From: JACCZZ01 sp044227805
GTDB lineage: Bacteria; Bacteroidota; Bacteroidia; Chitinophagales; UBA10324
DNA length: 31,361 bases
Reading direction: 5' to 3'
Assembly: GCA_044227805.1 (NCBI GenBank)
Contig: JBGAWA010000047.1
Span: 1 to 31,361, forward strand
Shown here: one piece after another, positions 1 to 7,520 of the stretch
Position numbering within the stretch: position 1 is the stretch's first letter
Layout: each line of letters starts with the position of its first letter
The notes under the pieces: model-generated
What the model was told of the DNA's origin: nothing
Databases searched by the model: none
The model's input: only the letters and a program-made list of their open reading frames with translations
Translations under genes and position numbers: made by a program

Positions 1-2282
1 AGCAAACCCTGAAAATGATGTTCGATGTGACCCTGAAGATACCATTCCTTTGAGCTGTAGGTGTAGTAAGGGAGCAACTGATAGGCATCCAAATGACCTG
101 ACCGGGCGAGAATGGTTTGATTGCCTTCAAAATGTTTCAACTCCACAGCACCCACACTATCATTGGTAATGAATGCGCCGGTGATTAATTGATAATCACC
201 TTCGCCGAAAGTACCCAGTTTATAGTGGCCGGCAACGGCGATTTCCAGTTGATCAAAGTTTATTGCACTGCCAATCCATGGCAGGCCCCGGGTGTAAGAG
301 ACCGTGAGCGAAGGATACTTCGAACCGATAATGATCTTTTCATGCGGCCTTGAATAGTAACGTTGCTTAAAATGAACGGTTGCCTTGACACTGATCAGCC
401 AGGCATTATACCCGCTGAAATAACCGGCACTGTCGTTAAAAGCAAACTGCGGCTCATTGGTGGTGAAATGCGTGCCTGATGGCTCGGCAAATGTCTTCGC
501 AGTAGTGTTGACAAGCTCTGTGCGGTGATTATAGGAAGTGCCTGCCGTAAGCTGAATGCCATTGAGCACTTCCTTTGTAACCGTACCTTTCGCATAGTCA
601 TTCAGGTAAAGTTTCATATAGTTTTCACCGGCAAACAAGGTATAGATCGTATTGATGAGTGGTGAAATCGGACCGTCTTCATTAAACTGTTCTGCAAAAT
701 GCCCACCTTCCACACTCCAGGCAGCGGAACTGACAGGATCAAACAGGTATCGCATGAAAACCCTGGCGGATAGTTCATGATTGGAAAACCCGTAGCGTAA
801 TGTTGAACCGATTTTTAATGACTGATTATCTTCCCAATGCCTGGTCATGTTAAAATTAACAGCCGGTGCGAATCCTTCCACCGTATTGTAGTTGATGAAA
901 CTCAACAGGCCGCTGGTATGATAGGCTGTTTCGGAAGAACGGCGATAGTAGTGATAACCAAAAATCAAATCAGCGGCTGCAAATTGATTGTTCGCTCGGT
1001 CGGCCGAATCAAGATAAACTTTTGAATGCTCAATAACCGAGAGGCTATCCTTTTCGTGGTAATCCGCTGTCTCTTCTTCAGTTAATGGCACCTGCCGGTG
1101 GGTAACCCAATAGAGCGAATCCTTTTGATTGGCATCTTCGTTAATCCTCCATACTTCACCATTAAAGAAGTTATCCGGCAGTACAGGATCCAGATTGTAT
1201 TGCGTAAAGACACCCGCAAATTTCGCCCTCATCCTGAATCCTAATGCATTGATGGCGACATCCATGGTCTGGCTATAAGGCATCCAGGCAGAATCGTTCA
1301 CAACAGCAAAAGTCTGTGCGAGCCTGAGCGAATCAACAAAATCAAAGTTAGCGTCCTTATTTAACCGCAGGTCGGTGCTGTGTATCCGCCAGCTGTCTTC
1401 AACAATGTAGATGTAGCCGCTAAAAACAGCATCGCCTTTTCTTTTCGGTATCACCTCTATCTTATTTACCAGCTGTTGGTCTTCATAAAATGTTCCGGTC
1501 AGCTTGTATTTATAATAGAGCAACGCTGTTTCCGCAATAGGCGAAATGAATTGCCGGTTGCTCAGCAATCCCGCATCAACGAGATTTTTATAAAAATTGA
1601 AATCAAAATCACTCGCTTTATTCCAGCTGAAGGCGGCAGCATCACCACTCACTTTGGAGGACAGCATAATCTCTTTCACCCGGTCAGGCTGCTGAAAATA
1701 ATATTGCGATTCCGATTCACTCAGGTAAATAATACCAAGTGAAGAAGAGTCTATTCCTTTCTTTTCCAGGTTATAACCCATAATTCTTTTGGGTGTGCTG
1801 TCAAGACGTACCACACCCTTTATATATACATTGCAACTGAAAGCATTGATTTGGCGGAGATAGTAACTTCTTTGTTTGATCGCGGCCTTTATCACACGGT
1901 AGGCAGGATCTTCGCCGCCGGCTGTAACAATCACTTCCTTCAATTCAACTTCATCCGGCCGCAGTTGCACATTTAGTACAATAGGAATATGCTCCAACAC
2001 TACTCTCTTGGTTGCCTGCAGATATCCGACGTAAGAAAATACAAGCTCGTATTGTCCTGGCGGTAATACCAGCTGGTACACTCCCTCTGCATTGGCGGTA
2101 GCCCCTTGCGTGGTATGCCTGATATAGACATTGGCATAAGGCAGAGGCCGATTGTTTTCATCCGTCACCTGGCCGCTGATGCTGGCTGACTGTGACTGGA
2201 AACAAAAAGAGGTTACGGCAAGCGTTAATAGCAATTGCGGCAAACCCTTTAGGTTTAAATGTTTGGAAAGGAGCTTATTCAA
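1..2282 (-). CDS. DUF5686 / carboxypeptidase-like regulatory domain outer-membrane protein (C-terminus off window)
   Basis: About 760 codons are visible and the gene runs off the left edge. I place the start at a TTG (2282-2280) that overlaps the stop of the upstream FkbM gene as TTGA. It gives a signal peptide: a basic N-terminus, a hydrophobic stretch LLLTLAVTSFCF, then mature sequence from about residue 30. No ATG in this frame precedes the signal region. Residues about 32-110 form a CarboxypepD_reg-like beta-sandwich (ISGQVTDENNRPLPYANVYI, then GVYQLVLPPGQYELVFSYVGY). The rest resembles DUF5686, a family predicted to end in an outer-membrane beta barrel; alternating hydrophobic/aromatic strands such as NFNMTRHWEDNQSLKIGSTL fit. 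Function is unknown in detail; a cell-envelope role is inferred. Family assignment is quite sure, start moderately sure. Confidence 0.85.
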   Translation of the reverse strand, partial: MNKLLSKHLNLKGLPQLLLTLAVTSFCFQSQSASISGQVTDENNRPLPYANVYIRHTTQGATANAEGVYQLVLPPGQYELVFSYVGYLQATKRVVLEHIPIVLNVQLRPDEVELKEVIVTAGGEDPAYRVIKAAIKQRSYYLRQINAFSCNVYIKGVVRLDSTPKRIMGYNLEKKGIDSSSLGIIYLSESESQYYFQQPDRVKEIMLSSKVSGDAAAFSWNKASDFDFNFYKNLVDAGLLSNRQFISPIAETALLYYKYKLTGTFYEDQQLVNKIEVIPKRKGDAVFSGYIYIVEDSWRIHSTDLRLNKDANFDFVDSLRLAQTFAVVNDSAWMPYSQTMDVAINALGFRMRAKFAGVFTQYNLDPVLPDNFFNGEVWRINEDANQKDSLYWVTHRQVPLTEEETADYHEKDSLSVIEHSKVYLDSADRANNQFAAADLIFGYHYYRRSSETAYHTSGLLSFINYNTVEGFAPAVNFNMTRHWEDNQSLKIGSTLRYGFSNHELSARVFMRYLFDPVSSAAWSVEGGHFAEQFNEDGPISPLINTIYTLFAGENYMKLYLNDYAKGTVTKEVLNGIQLTAGTSYNHRTELVNTTAKTFAEPSGTHFTTNEPQFAFNDSAGYFSGYNAWLISVKATVHFKQRYYSRPHEKIIIGSKYPSLTVSYTRGLPWIGSAINFDQLEIAVAGHYKLGTFGEGDYQLITGAFITNDSVGAVELKHFEGNQTILARSGHLDAYQLLPYYTYSSKEWYLQGHIEHHFQGL

Positions 2283-2992
2283 CGGCTGGATTTTAATCGT
2301 ACGATTATTTCGCCGGTTAAGATATCATCGCTGATAAGATCTCCCAACTGATTGCTGAAATCATCAATCTCCAACCAATCGGGCAACACCAGCTTCATAT
2401 GTTCATATTTAATAAAATTACACTGATAGGCGGCTAAAGCGCTTAACATCCTCAGGCAACTTAGCGTATCGAACAGCAGCTGGTTATTGAATTCAAAACT
2501 GATAAACCGGATGGGTGTTTTCAATCCTTTGAATACTTCAGGCTCATATCCCTCCACATCAATTTTACAAAAACGCGGAACGCCATGCTCCAGTATCAAC
2601 TGTTCGAGCGTAGTAACCTTCACTCTTTCCGTAGTAAGATAGTGTAACCGTGATATGGGCGAATAAGTCGCCGCAAAAAGTGCTGACAGCGTTGATGCTT
2701 CTGCTGTTTCCTCGCAGATCATGAGATCATCCTCCTTTTCAATGCTTCCGACAGCACGTTCAATAAGAGTCACTTGACGGTTTCCCGCGTACTTTCGCCG
2801 CAAAATTTTCAAACAACTTTCCTGTGGTTCAACGGCGATAACGGTAGCTCCCAGCTTGAGCATTACATCCGTTACTTCACCCACATTGGCTCCGAGATCA
2901 AAACACAGATCACCCTTGCTAAAAAACGCCCTGTAAAATGCTGCCATTTCACGTTCCTTAAAGGTCTTCAACAGGAATCGGACAAGGTTCAT
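2279..2992 (-). CDS. FkbM family SAM-dependent methyltransferase
   Basis: A 237-residue class I methyltransferase of the FkbM type. Visible motifs are the SAM-binding loop FDLGANVGE (residues 31-39), the acidic strand-2 end AVEPQ (53-57) and the FkbM hallmark KIDVEGYE (143-150). Family members O-methylate sugars, polyketides or other small or glycan substrates; the substrate here cannot be told. The stop overlaps the TTG start of the downstream DUF5686 gene by four bases, suggesting translational coupling. The upstream neighbour is a broken phosphoesterase 71 bases away. The gene is probably part of the long minus-strand transcript starting at the CCA-adding enzyme gene. Length is normal for the family and no lesion is seen. 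Confidence 0.9.
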   Translation of the reverse strand: MNLVRFLLKTFKEREMAAFYRAFFSKGDLCFDLGANVGEVTDVMLKLGATVIAVEPQESCLKILRRKYAGNRQVTLIERAVGSIEKEDDLMICEETAEASTLSALFAATYSPISRLHYLTTERVKVTTLEQLILEHGVPRFCKIDVEGYEPEVFKGLKTPIRFISFEFNNQLLFDTLSCLRMLSALAAYQCNFIKYEHMKLVLPDWLEIDDFSNQLGDLISDDILTGEIIVRLKSSR

Positions 2993-3063
2993 CAGATTTG
3001 ATTCTTTGCTGCGTTTAAGCAGAATTAATATAGCAAGTTAGCAAAGGTCAATTTCCGTAAATA

Positions 3064-3518
3064 TTAGGCATTCAACTCATCAATATCAGCACTTCCTGCA
3101 GCGCTACGTTTACCCAATTCAATCACTTCAACGCCGGATATTTTATCAGCTTCTATTGCTAAACGTACCAATGTACGAACCTGGTGCAATCCGCTTCTCC
3201 CGGCAGCACCCGGATTGATATGCAAAAGATGATGTACTGGATCACGCATGATTTTTAGTAGGTGGGAGTGGCCGGTGATAAACAGGTTCGGCCTGTCTGA
3301 TTCAATTATTTTTTTCACCCGTGGCTGATAATGGTTGGGATAGCAGAACCATCAATATTCCCATGCACACCTTTTAAAGGTTTGAATGAAGCGAGCGCTG
3401 CCGCAACATCATTGCCAAAATCTCCTGCATGCCAGATCTCATCACACTCCCTGAAATACTTAAAAATTGCTGTGTCGAGAAAGCCATGCGTATCAGACAA
3501 TATACCGATTTGTTTCAT
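3064..3518 (-). pseudogene. YfcE/MJ0936-type metallophosphoesterase, internal deletion plus frameshift
   Basis: The ATG at 3518 opens MKQIGILSDTHGFL, the first metal-binding block of YfcE-type phosphoesterases, followed by IWHAGDFGN and VHGNIDG. The frame then stops after IPTIISHG (TGA near 3318). In another frame the sequence resumes as HYQPRVKKIIESDRP, then ITGHSH and NPGAAG, to a TAA at 3064. Compared with the family as I remember it, about 24 residues between GNID and the YxPRVKK segment are missing, including the MTHIGGYPG block that supplies a metal ligand. The total length of 455 nt is about 70 nt short and not a multiple of three. This is therefore a deletion, not a single-base indel, and the product should be inactive. 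It lies 20 bases downstream of miaA. A collapsed assembly is the main alternative. Confidence 0.8.
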
Positions 3519-3538
3519 GAATTCCGGCCGATCGTTAG

Positions 3539-4447
3539 TTAATTGCCTTGCGTCTGCATGGCAATACAAGCGAATATCTCCTCCAGCTGCCACGGCTGAA
3601 ACCAGCGAATATCCTTTTCCTTCTTAAACCAGGTGAGCTGCCGTTTCGCATAATTGCGGCTATGCTGCTTGATCAGTGATACGGCTGTTTCCAGTGTTGA
3701 TTCACCTCGCAGGTAATCAAACAACTCCGTATAACCAACCGTCTGCAGCGGATTAAGGTGAGCAAACTCTAATAAGGATTTAACTTCCGCTACCAGTCCT
3801 GCTTCCATCATCTTATCAACACGTTGATCAATATACTGGTATAACAACCTGCGCTCCAGTTCCAATCCTATTTTTATCGGATGAAAATTTCTTTTTGCCA
3901 CCTTTTTCTTTTTGAAAGAAGAATAAGGACTGCCCGAGGACAGGCATACTGACAACGCACGCATCAGCCGTTGCGGGTTATTACGATCAACTTCCGCATA
4001 ATACTCCGGGTCCATTTCTTTCAGCCGCAGTTGCAATGCATTCAAACCTCCTGCTTGGTAGAGGCTGTTGACTTCCGTGGTCGCTTCGGGTTGAACTTCA
4101 GGAAATACATCGAGTCCTTCGAGCATTGCCCGCATAAAAAGCCCTGAACCACCTGCAGCCACCACCACATCATGGGATTTAAAAAGTTCATCAAGCCTTA
4201 CCAAGGCATCCTTTTCAAAATCACCCGCTGAATAAGGCTGCGTAACGGATAAATGACTGATAAAATAATGTGGTACCATCTGTAACTCAAGATCACCGGG
4301 CGTAGCAGTGCCAATCTTCATCTCTTTGTAAAACTGGCGCGCATCAACAGAAACAACAGCCGTGTTATATTGCTGCGCGATCCTGATACTCACGTGCGTC
4401 TTACCAACCGCCGTTGGCCCAACGACGGTGACGAGGTATTTTTTCAC
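3539..4447 (-). CDS. miaA: tRNA dimethylallyltransferase
   Basis: A 302-residue MiaA, which transfers a dimethylallyl group from DMAPP to N6 of A37 in tRNAs reading codons that begin with U. Motifs seen are the P-loop GPTAVGKT (residues 10-17), the DARQFYKEMKIGTATP block (35-50) that contacts tRNA A37 and substrate, AGGSGLF near residue 98, VGYTELFDYL, and the C-terminal RNYAKRQLTWF signature. The length is typical. ATG start. It lies between the pRiA4b-like gene (30-base gap) and the broken phosphoesterase (20-base gap). It shares the minus-strand cluster with the CCA-adding enzyme, so two tRNA maturation functions are probably co-transcribed. Confidence 0.97.
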   Translation of the reverse strand: MKKYLVTVVGPTAVGKTHVSIRIAQQYNTAVVSVDARQFYKEMKIGTATPGDLELQMVPHYFISHLSVTQPYSAGDFEKDALVRLDELFKSHDVVVAAGGSGLFMRAMLEGLDVFPEVQPEATTEVNSLYQAGGLNALQLRLKEMDPEYYAEVDRNNPQRLMRALSVCLSSGSPYSSFKKKKVAKRNFHPIKIGLELERRLLYQYIDQRVDKMMEAGLVAEVKSLLEFAHLNPLQTVGYTELFDYLRGESTLETAVSLIKQHSRNYAKRQLTWFKKEKDIRWFQPWQLEEIFACIAMQTQGN

Positions 4448-4477
4448 AATAAGTTACTGTATAAAAAAGCTGTATTA

Positions 4478-5152
4478 TTAGTCCTTGTCATCGCCGTCGG
4501 TAAAATCACTGCCAAAGTCTTCTTCCGTAAATTCTTCCGATTCAGCATCATCAGGCATATCTTCCACCTCTTCTGCCTCTTCTGCCACTTCTGTTTCCGA
4601 TTCAGTATCGCCCAGCTCCAGGTCTTCTTCAGCACCCTCTTCTCCCATATTTTCTATATCTACTTCGTCATCATCAATCCGGTGCTCTTCCACATTTCCT
4701 TCGTCTGCCACTTTAGTGTAATGAGCAACCAGTTCTTCCTTCTTAAATGGCGACGGACCCTGTTGCCTGGTACAAACCGGATAGATGACTGTCGACTTTT
4801 CCGCTCCGGTCAGTGACAACAATTCAACGAGAAATACAAATTCCTGGTTACCCCTGTATTCATAAATAAATTTCTGATGAGGGTCGTCAATGAGTGCGAC
4901 CAGCATCGGTATGGGCGAAGCATTTCCTTTTCCTTTTTCCTTCTTCTCAGGCTGCGCGGCAATAGTAATTTGTTTCAGCCGGTGCCAGCTATCATTGCTT
5001 AAAAAAAAATGTCCCCCTCCGGTGGCCGGCAGGTTGTAAGACGATATAATTACAGATTCCAGGTCGCTGATGGTTTGCGATGGCTTGATTTCCAGATCGC
5101 GGAAGATGCTGTCATCATCTTCATACATAACCCTGAACTTGTAGATTGTCAT
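4478..5152 (-). CDS. pRiA4b ORF-3-like protein with long acidic C-terminal tail
   Basis: A 224-residue protein beginning MTIYKFRVMYEDDDSIFRDL. I prefer the ATG at 5152 to an in-frame ATG 12 codons upstream because the family fold begins at TIYKFRV. The N-terminal ~130 residues match the pRiA4b ORF-3-like family (also labelled IS1096 TnpR-like): a ubiquitin-like beta start, IEIKPSQTISDLESVI-type helix, FFLSNDSWHR and YIYDF-like YEYRGNQEFVFLVELL. From about residue 145 the protein becomes strongly acidic, with Glu/Asp runs and almost no hydrophobics to the end, suggesting a disordered tail. Biochemical function is unknown. The family name does not imply a transposon here: no transposase or terminal repeats flank it. 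It lies between the CCA-adding enzyme gene and miaA. Confidence 0.85.
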   Translation of the reverse strand: MTIYKFRVMYEDDDSIFRDLEIKPSQTISDLESVIISSYNLPATGGGHFFLSNDSWHRLKQITIAAQPEKKEKGKGNASPIPMLVALIDDPHQKFIYEYRGNQEFVFLVELLSLTGAEKSTVIYPVCTRQQGPSPFKKEELVAHYTKVADEGNVEEHRIDDDEVDIENMGEEGAEEDLELGDTESETEVAEEAEEVEDMPDDAESEEFTEEDFGSDFTDGDDKD

Positions 5153-5227
5153 GCGTACAATACTTTCTGAATGAATGAATGTTAGCACAAAGAAACCAAT
5201 AAAGCTAAATAGAAAAAAGTAAAGCCT

Positions 5228-6682
5228 TCAAATTTCTGTGGCGGGTTGCCAACCGAGTTCAGCACCTTTTAAAAGCATAAATTGGAATGCTTCTTCGTAA
5301 TTATTGGCAATTTTTCCATCCAGAATCGCTTCGCGGATAGCGTCTTTGATGATGCCGATCTCGCGGCCCGGTTGCTTATCGAAAGTTCGCATAATTATTT
5401 CACCGGTTACAGGCGGCTGCCAGTTACGCATTTGATCTTTCGCCTCCACCTCCACCATCTTTTCACGCACCAGCTGAAAATTCTGCAGGTATTTCTTCAC
5501 CTTATGCTCATTCTTAGATGTTATATCAGACTCACATAAAATCATGAGTGCGTCAATGTCGTTGCCCGCTTCAAACAGCAATCGCCTGATGGCAGAGTCG
5601 GTGACTTGTTCTTTAGATAGGCTGATGGGCCGAAGATGTAACAAAACCAATTTCTGAACAAACAGCAGTTTTTCATTCAGCGGCAAGTGAAACTTCCTGA
5701 AAATAGCCGCAGCCTTTCTTGCTCCCACCACCTCATGGCCGTGAAAAGTCCAGCCATGATCCTTTTCAAATCGTTTTGTATCAGGTTTGGCGATATCGTG
5801 TAAAAGGGCAGCCCACCGCAACCAAAGGTCGTTGCTGCGATCTGCCACATTATCGAGTACCTGCAGCGTATGATAGAAATTGTCTTTGTGTCCTTTTCCT
5901 TCAAGATGTTCCACTCCATACAATCTGACAAATTCCGGAAAGATAAGCTGCAGCAATCCGCTCTTAAAGAGCAGGTCAAACCCAACGGATGGCTGCCTCG
6001 CGCAGATGATTTTATTCAATTCCTCGACAATTCTCTCCTGTGAGATGATCCTGATCCTTTCTTTGTTTCGGGAAATAGCGCTAAAGGTCTCCGCATCAAT
6101 CTTGAATTGCAATTGAGTAGCAAAACGAATGGCGCGCATCATCCGTAATGGATCATCTGTGAAAGTGAGATCAGGATCGAGCGGCGTCCGTATCGTTTTA
6201 CGGCTGATATCATGCATGCCGCCAAATGCATCCAGCAACATTCCATAATCCTCATCATTCAAACTGATGGCAAGCGCATTCATCGTAAAATCGCGACGGC
6301 CGAGATCTTCCAGCAATGTTCCGTCTTCTACAATCGGCTTGCGGGAATCGCGGCGATAAGATTCCTTTCTCGCGCCTACAAATTCAATTTCAAAATCGGC
6401 ATGCTTCAACAGCGCGGTGCCAAAATTTTTATAGACAGCCAGCGAAGGCGCAGGAGTAATATGGCTCGCCACCTGCTTAGCAAAGTCAATTCCGCTGCCA
6501 ACCACTGTCACATCAATATCCTTCGAAGGCCTTTTCAAAACCTGATCACGCACGTAACCGCCTACCAGGTACGCCGGTATACGCAGCTCCTTTGCACAAT
6601 CGCTCACCACACCGATTATTTTTTCTTCTTCCGGAGACATCGAAAGCGGTATGTATTTTTTTGTGATCAAATCCTTTTTCAC
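5228..6682 (-). CDS. cca: CCA-adding tRNA nucleotidyltransferase with HD domain
   Basis: A 484-residue class II nucleotidyltransferase that adds or repairs the 3' CCA of tRNA. Motifs: LVGGYVRD (39-46), catalytic carboxylates DIDVTV (55-60), RRDFTMNAL (129-137), DDPLRMMRAIRFA (176-188, tRNA/NTP head-neck region), then an HD phosphohydrolase domain with LLHDIAKP (293-300) and FHGHEVVG (313-320). The HD portion is typical of bacterial CCA enzymes with 2',3'-cyclic phosphodiesterase or phosphatase activity. The longest start is a GTG at 6682; an ATG at 6640 (MSPEEEKIIG) is a reasonable alternative. It heads the minus-strand cluster. The nearby tRNA gene encodes no CCA, so this enzyme would be needed to mature it. 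Confidence 0.95.
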   Translation of the reverse strand: MKKDLITKKYIPLSMSPEEEKIIGVVSDCAKELRIPAYLVGGYVRDQVLKRPSKDIDVTVVGSGIDFAKQVASHITPAPSLAVYKNFGTALLKHADFEIEFVGARKESYRRDSRKPIVEDGTLLEDLGRRDFTMNALAISLNDEDYGMLLDAFGGMHDISRKTIRTPLDPDLTFTDDPLRMMRAIRFATQLQFKIDAETFSAISRNKERIRIISQERIVEELNKIICARQPSVGFDLLFKSGLLQLIFPEFVRLYGVEHLEGKGHKDNFYHTLQVLDNVADRSNDLWLRWAALLHDIAKPDTKRFEKDHGWTFHGHEVVGARKAAAIFRKFHLPLNEKLLFVQKLVLLHLRPISLSKEQVTDSAIRRLLFEAGNDIDALMILCESDITSKNEHKVKKYLQNFQLVREKMVEVEAKDQMRNWQPPVTGEIIMRTFDKQPGREIGIIKDAIREAILDGKIANNYEEAFQFMLLKGAELGWQPATEI

Positions 6683-6923
6683 TGTAGCTGGGTACTGACG
6701 ATTGATTTATTTATTGTCTACATGAAATTAACTCTGGCGCAACAATGCTATCCTTTTTGCTGCAAGGAACTGTTTTCTCGCACAATATCGACCATCGTCC
6801 GTCTATGTAAATTTCCACTTTCTTCCTTATAGGTACGCATAACTAATGCTGATAACCCATATGCATTTTACAAAAGCCTTCGGCACATTATTTATCAAAT
6901 CATGCTCAATAACCGCATCATAA

Positions 6924-6954
6924 TAAAAAAGGCTCCCCAAAAATCCCGGGAGCC
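6924..6954 (-). terminator. Rho-independent terminator after the CAU tRNA
   Basis: On the minus strand a 7-bp GC-rich stem, GGCTCCC (6954-6948) with GGGAGCC (6937-6931), encloses a 10-nt loop and is followed directly by a T run (6930-6925). It lies about 78 nt downstream of the tRNA gene and upstream of the cca gene, so it should separate the tRNA transcript from the cca operon. Confidence 0.85.
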
Positions 6955-7031
6955 ATTAACACTGCTGAGCCGGATGTGCCAGATTCCAGCGGATCAAAGC
7001 CTTTATCGCACAATTCCTACTCATAATACTG

Positions 7032-7105
7032 TAGCGAGAGAGGGAGTTGAACCCTCGACCTCCGGGTTATGAATCCGACGCTCTAACCATCTGAGCTACC
7101 TCGCC
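7032..7105 (-). tRNA. tRNA with CAU anticodon, probably elongator Met (or Ile2)
   Basis: A 74-nt cloverleaf on the minus strand. The acceptor arm GGCGAGG pairs with the 3' side TCTCGCT (two G-U pairs) with discriminator A. The D arm AGCTCAGATGGTTAGAGC and T arm GAGGGTTCAACTCCCTC are standard. The anticodon loop TTCATAA gives CAU. The anticodon stem has one weak A-C pair next to the loop. The C1-A72-type initiator features are absent, so it is not the initiator. CAU is also used by Ile2 after lysidine modification, and the sequence alone does not settle that. The 3' CCA is not encoded. Confidence 0.93.
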
Positions 7106-7111
7106 AGGTGT

Positions 7112-7134
7112 AATCCGGATGCGATATCCGGATT
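7112..7134. repeat. Perfect 9-bp palindrome just upstream of the tRNA 5' end
   Basis: AATCCGGAT (7112-7120), a 5-nt spacer and ATCCGGATT (7126-7134) form a perfect inverted repeat ending seven bases before the tRNA 5' end. In the precursor RNA it would be a stable hairpin against the RNase P cleavage site. It could equally be an operator. No T run follows it, so it is not a canonical terminator. Confidence 0.7.
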
Positions 7135-7494
7135 GGTTTCATCATCCTGCAATCTTTATTGTATGCAGAATATAAAGCTTTTCTTCATCAATGGTTGGAT
7201 TTAAAGGCTGCAAATATAATCATTGAAATTTGTTGAGCGCCAACGAAATTATCAAGCCGGAATACCCGAAAAAGTATCACAATGCCAGCTTGGGGATCCG
7301 GGAATATCAAGCTACCCTGCCTTGCCTGCCATACTGCCGTTGGTACAAGTTGGACTTTCCGGTTAAAAAATCATGTGCAACTGCGAAGGTGAAACAGGAA
7401 CGTTTTAAAACGTATAAGCAGTAATTTAATGAATGCAACACCAGGCTGTTAACAGAATAAATGACACAGGCTGACTGCCCTTCAATGATTTTCC
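7135..7494. other. Non-coding stretch between the tRNA and the aminotransferase gene
   Basis: Apart from the putative tRNA promoter I see no gene here. A 64-codon plus-strand frame at 7230-7424 has no recognisable family, no promoter-like box at a fitting distance and a basic/Tyr/Cys composition like translated non-coding DNA. I treat the stretch as regulatory or spacer DNA. Confidence 0.5.
7211..7243 (-). promoter_or_regulatory. Putative Bacteroidota-type promoter for the tRNA
   Basis: The minus strand carries TATATTTG (7218-7211), a full match to the Bacteroidota -7 consensus TAnnTTTG. A TTG lies about 22 nt upstream (7243-7241), close to the -33 position. It would give a leader of about 100 nt before the tRNA. 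This is inference from the consensus; spacing is slightly long. Confidence 0.4.
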
Positions 7495-7502
7495 TATTTT
7501 TG
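7495..7502 (+). promoter_or_regulatory. Putative -7 box for the aminotransferase gene
   Basis: TATTTTTG matches TAnnTTTG and lies 18 nt before the ATG at 7521, implying a very short leader. No good TTG -33 element is visible at the usual distance, so confidence is low. Confidence 0.35.
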
Positions 7503-7520
7503 ACACGTCAAATTTAGTTC

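Noticed and set aside
4478..5152. Reading the pRiA4b/IS1096 TnpR-like protein as part of a transposon
   Set aside because: The family name is historical. No transposase, terminal inverted repeats or target duplication is seen, and the gene sits inside a housekeeping operon.
6212..6832. 206-codon plus-strand frame
   Set aside because: It lies antisense to the well-supported cca gene, and its composition (His, Cys, Arg, Phe rich) is typical of a shadow frame.
7230..7424. 64-codon plus-strand frame between tRNA and aminotransferase
   Set aside because: No family, no promoter-like box at a suitable distance, composition unlike neighbours.
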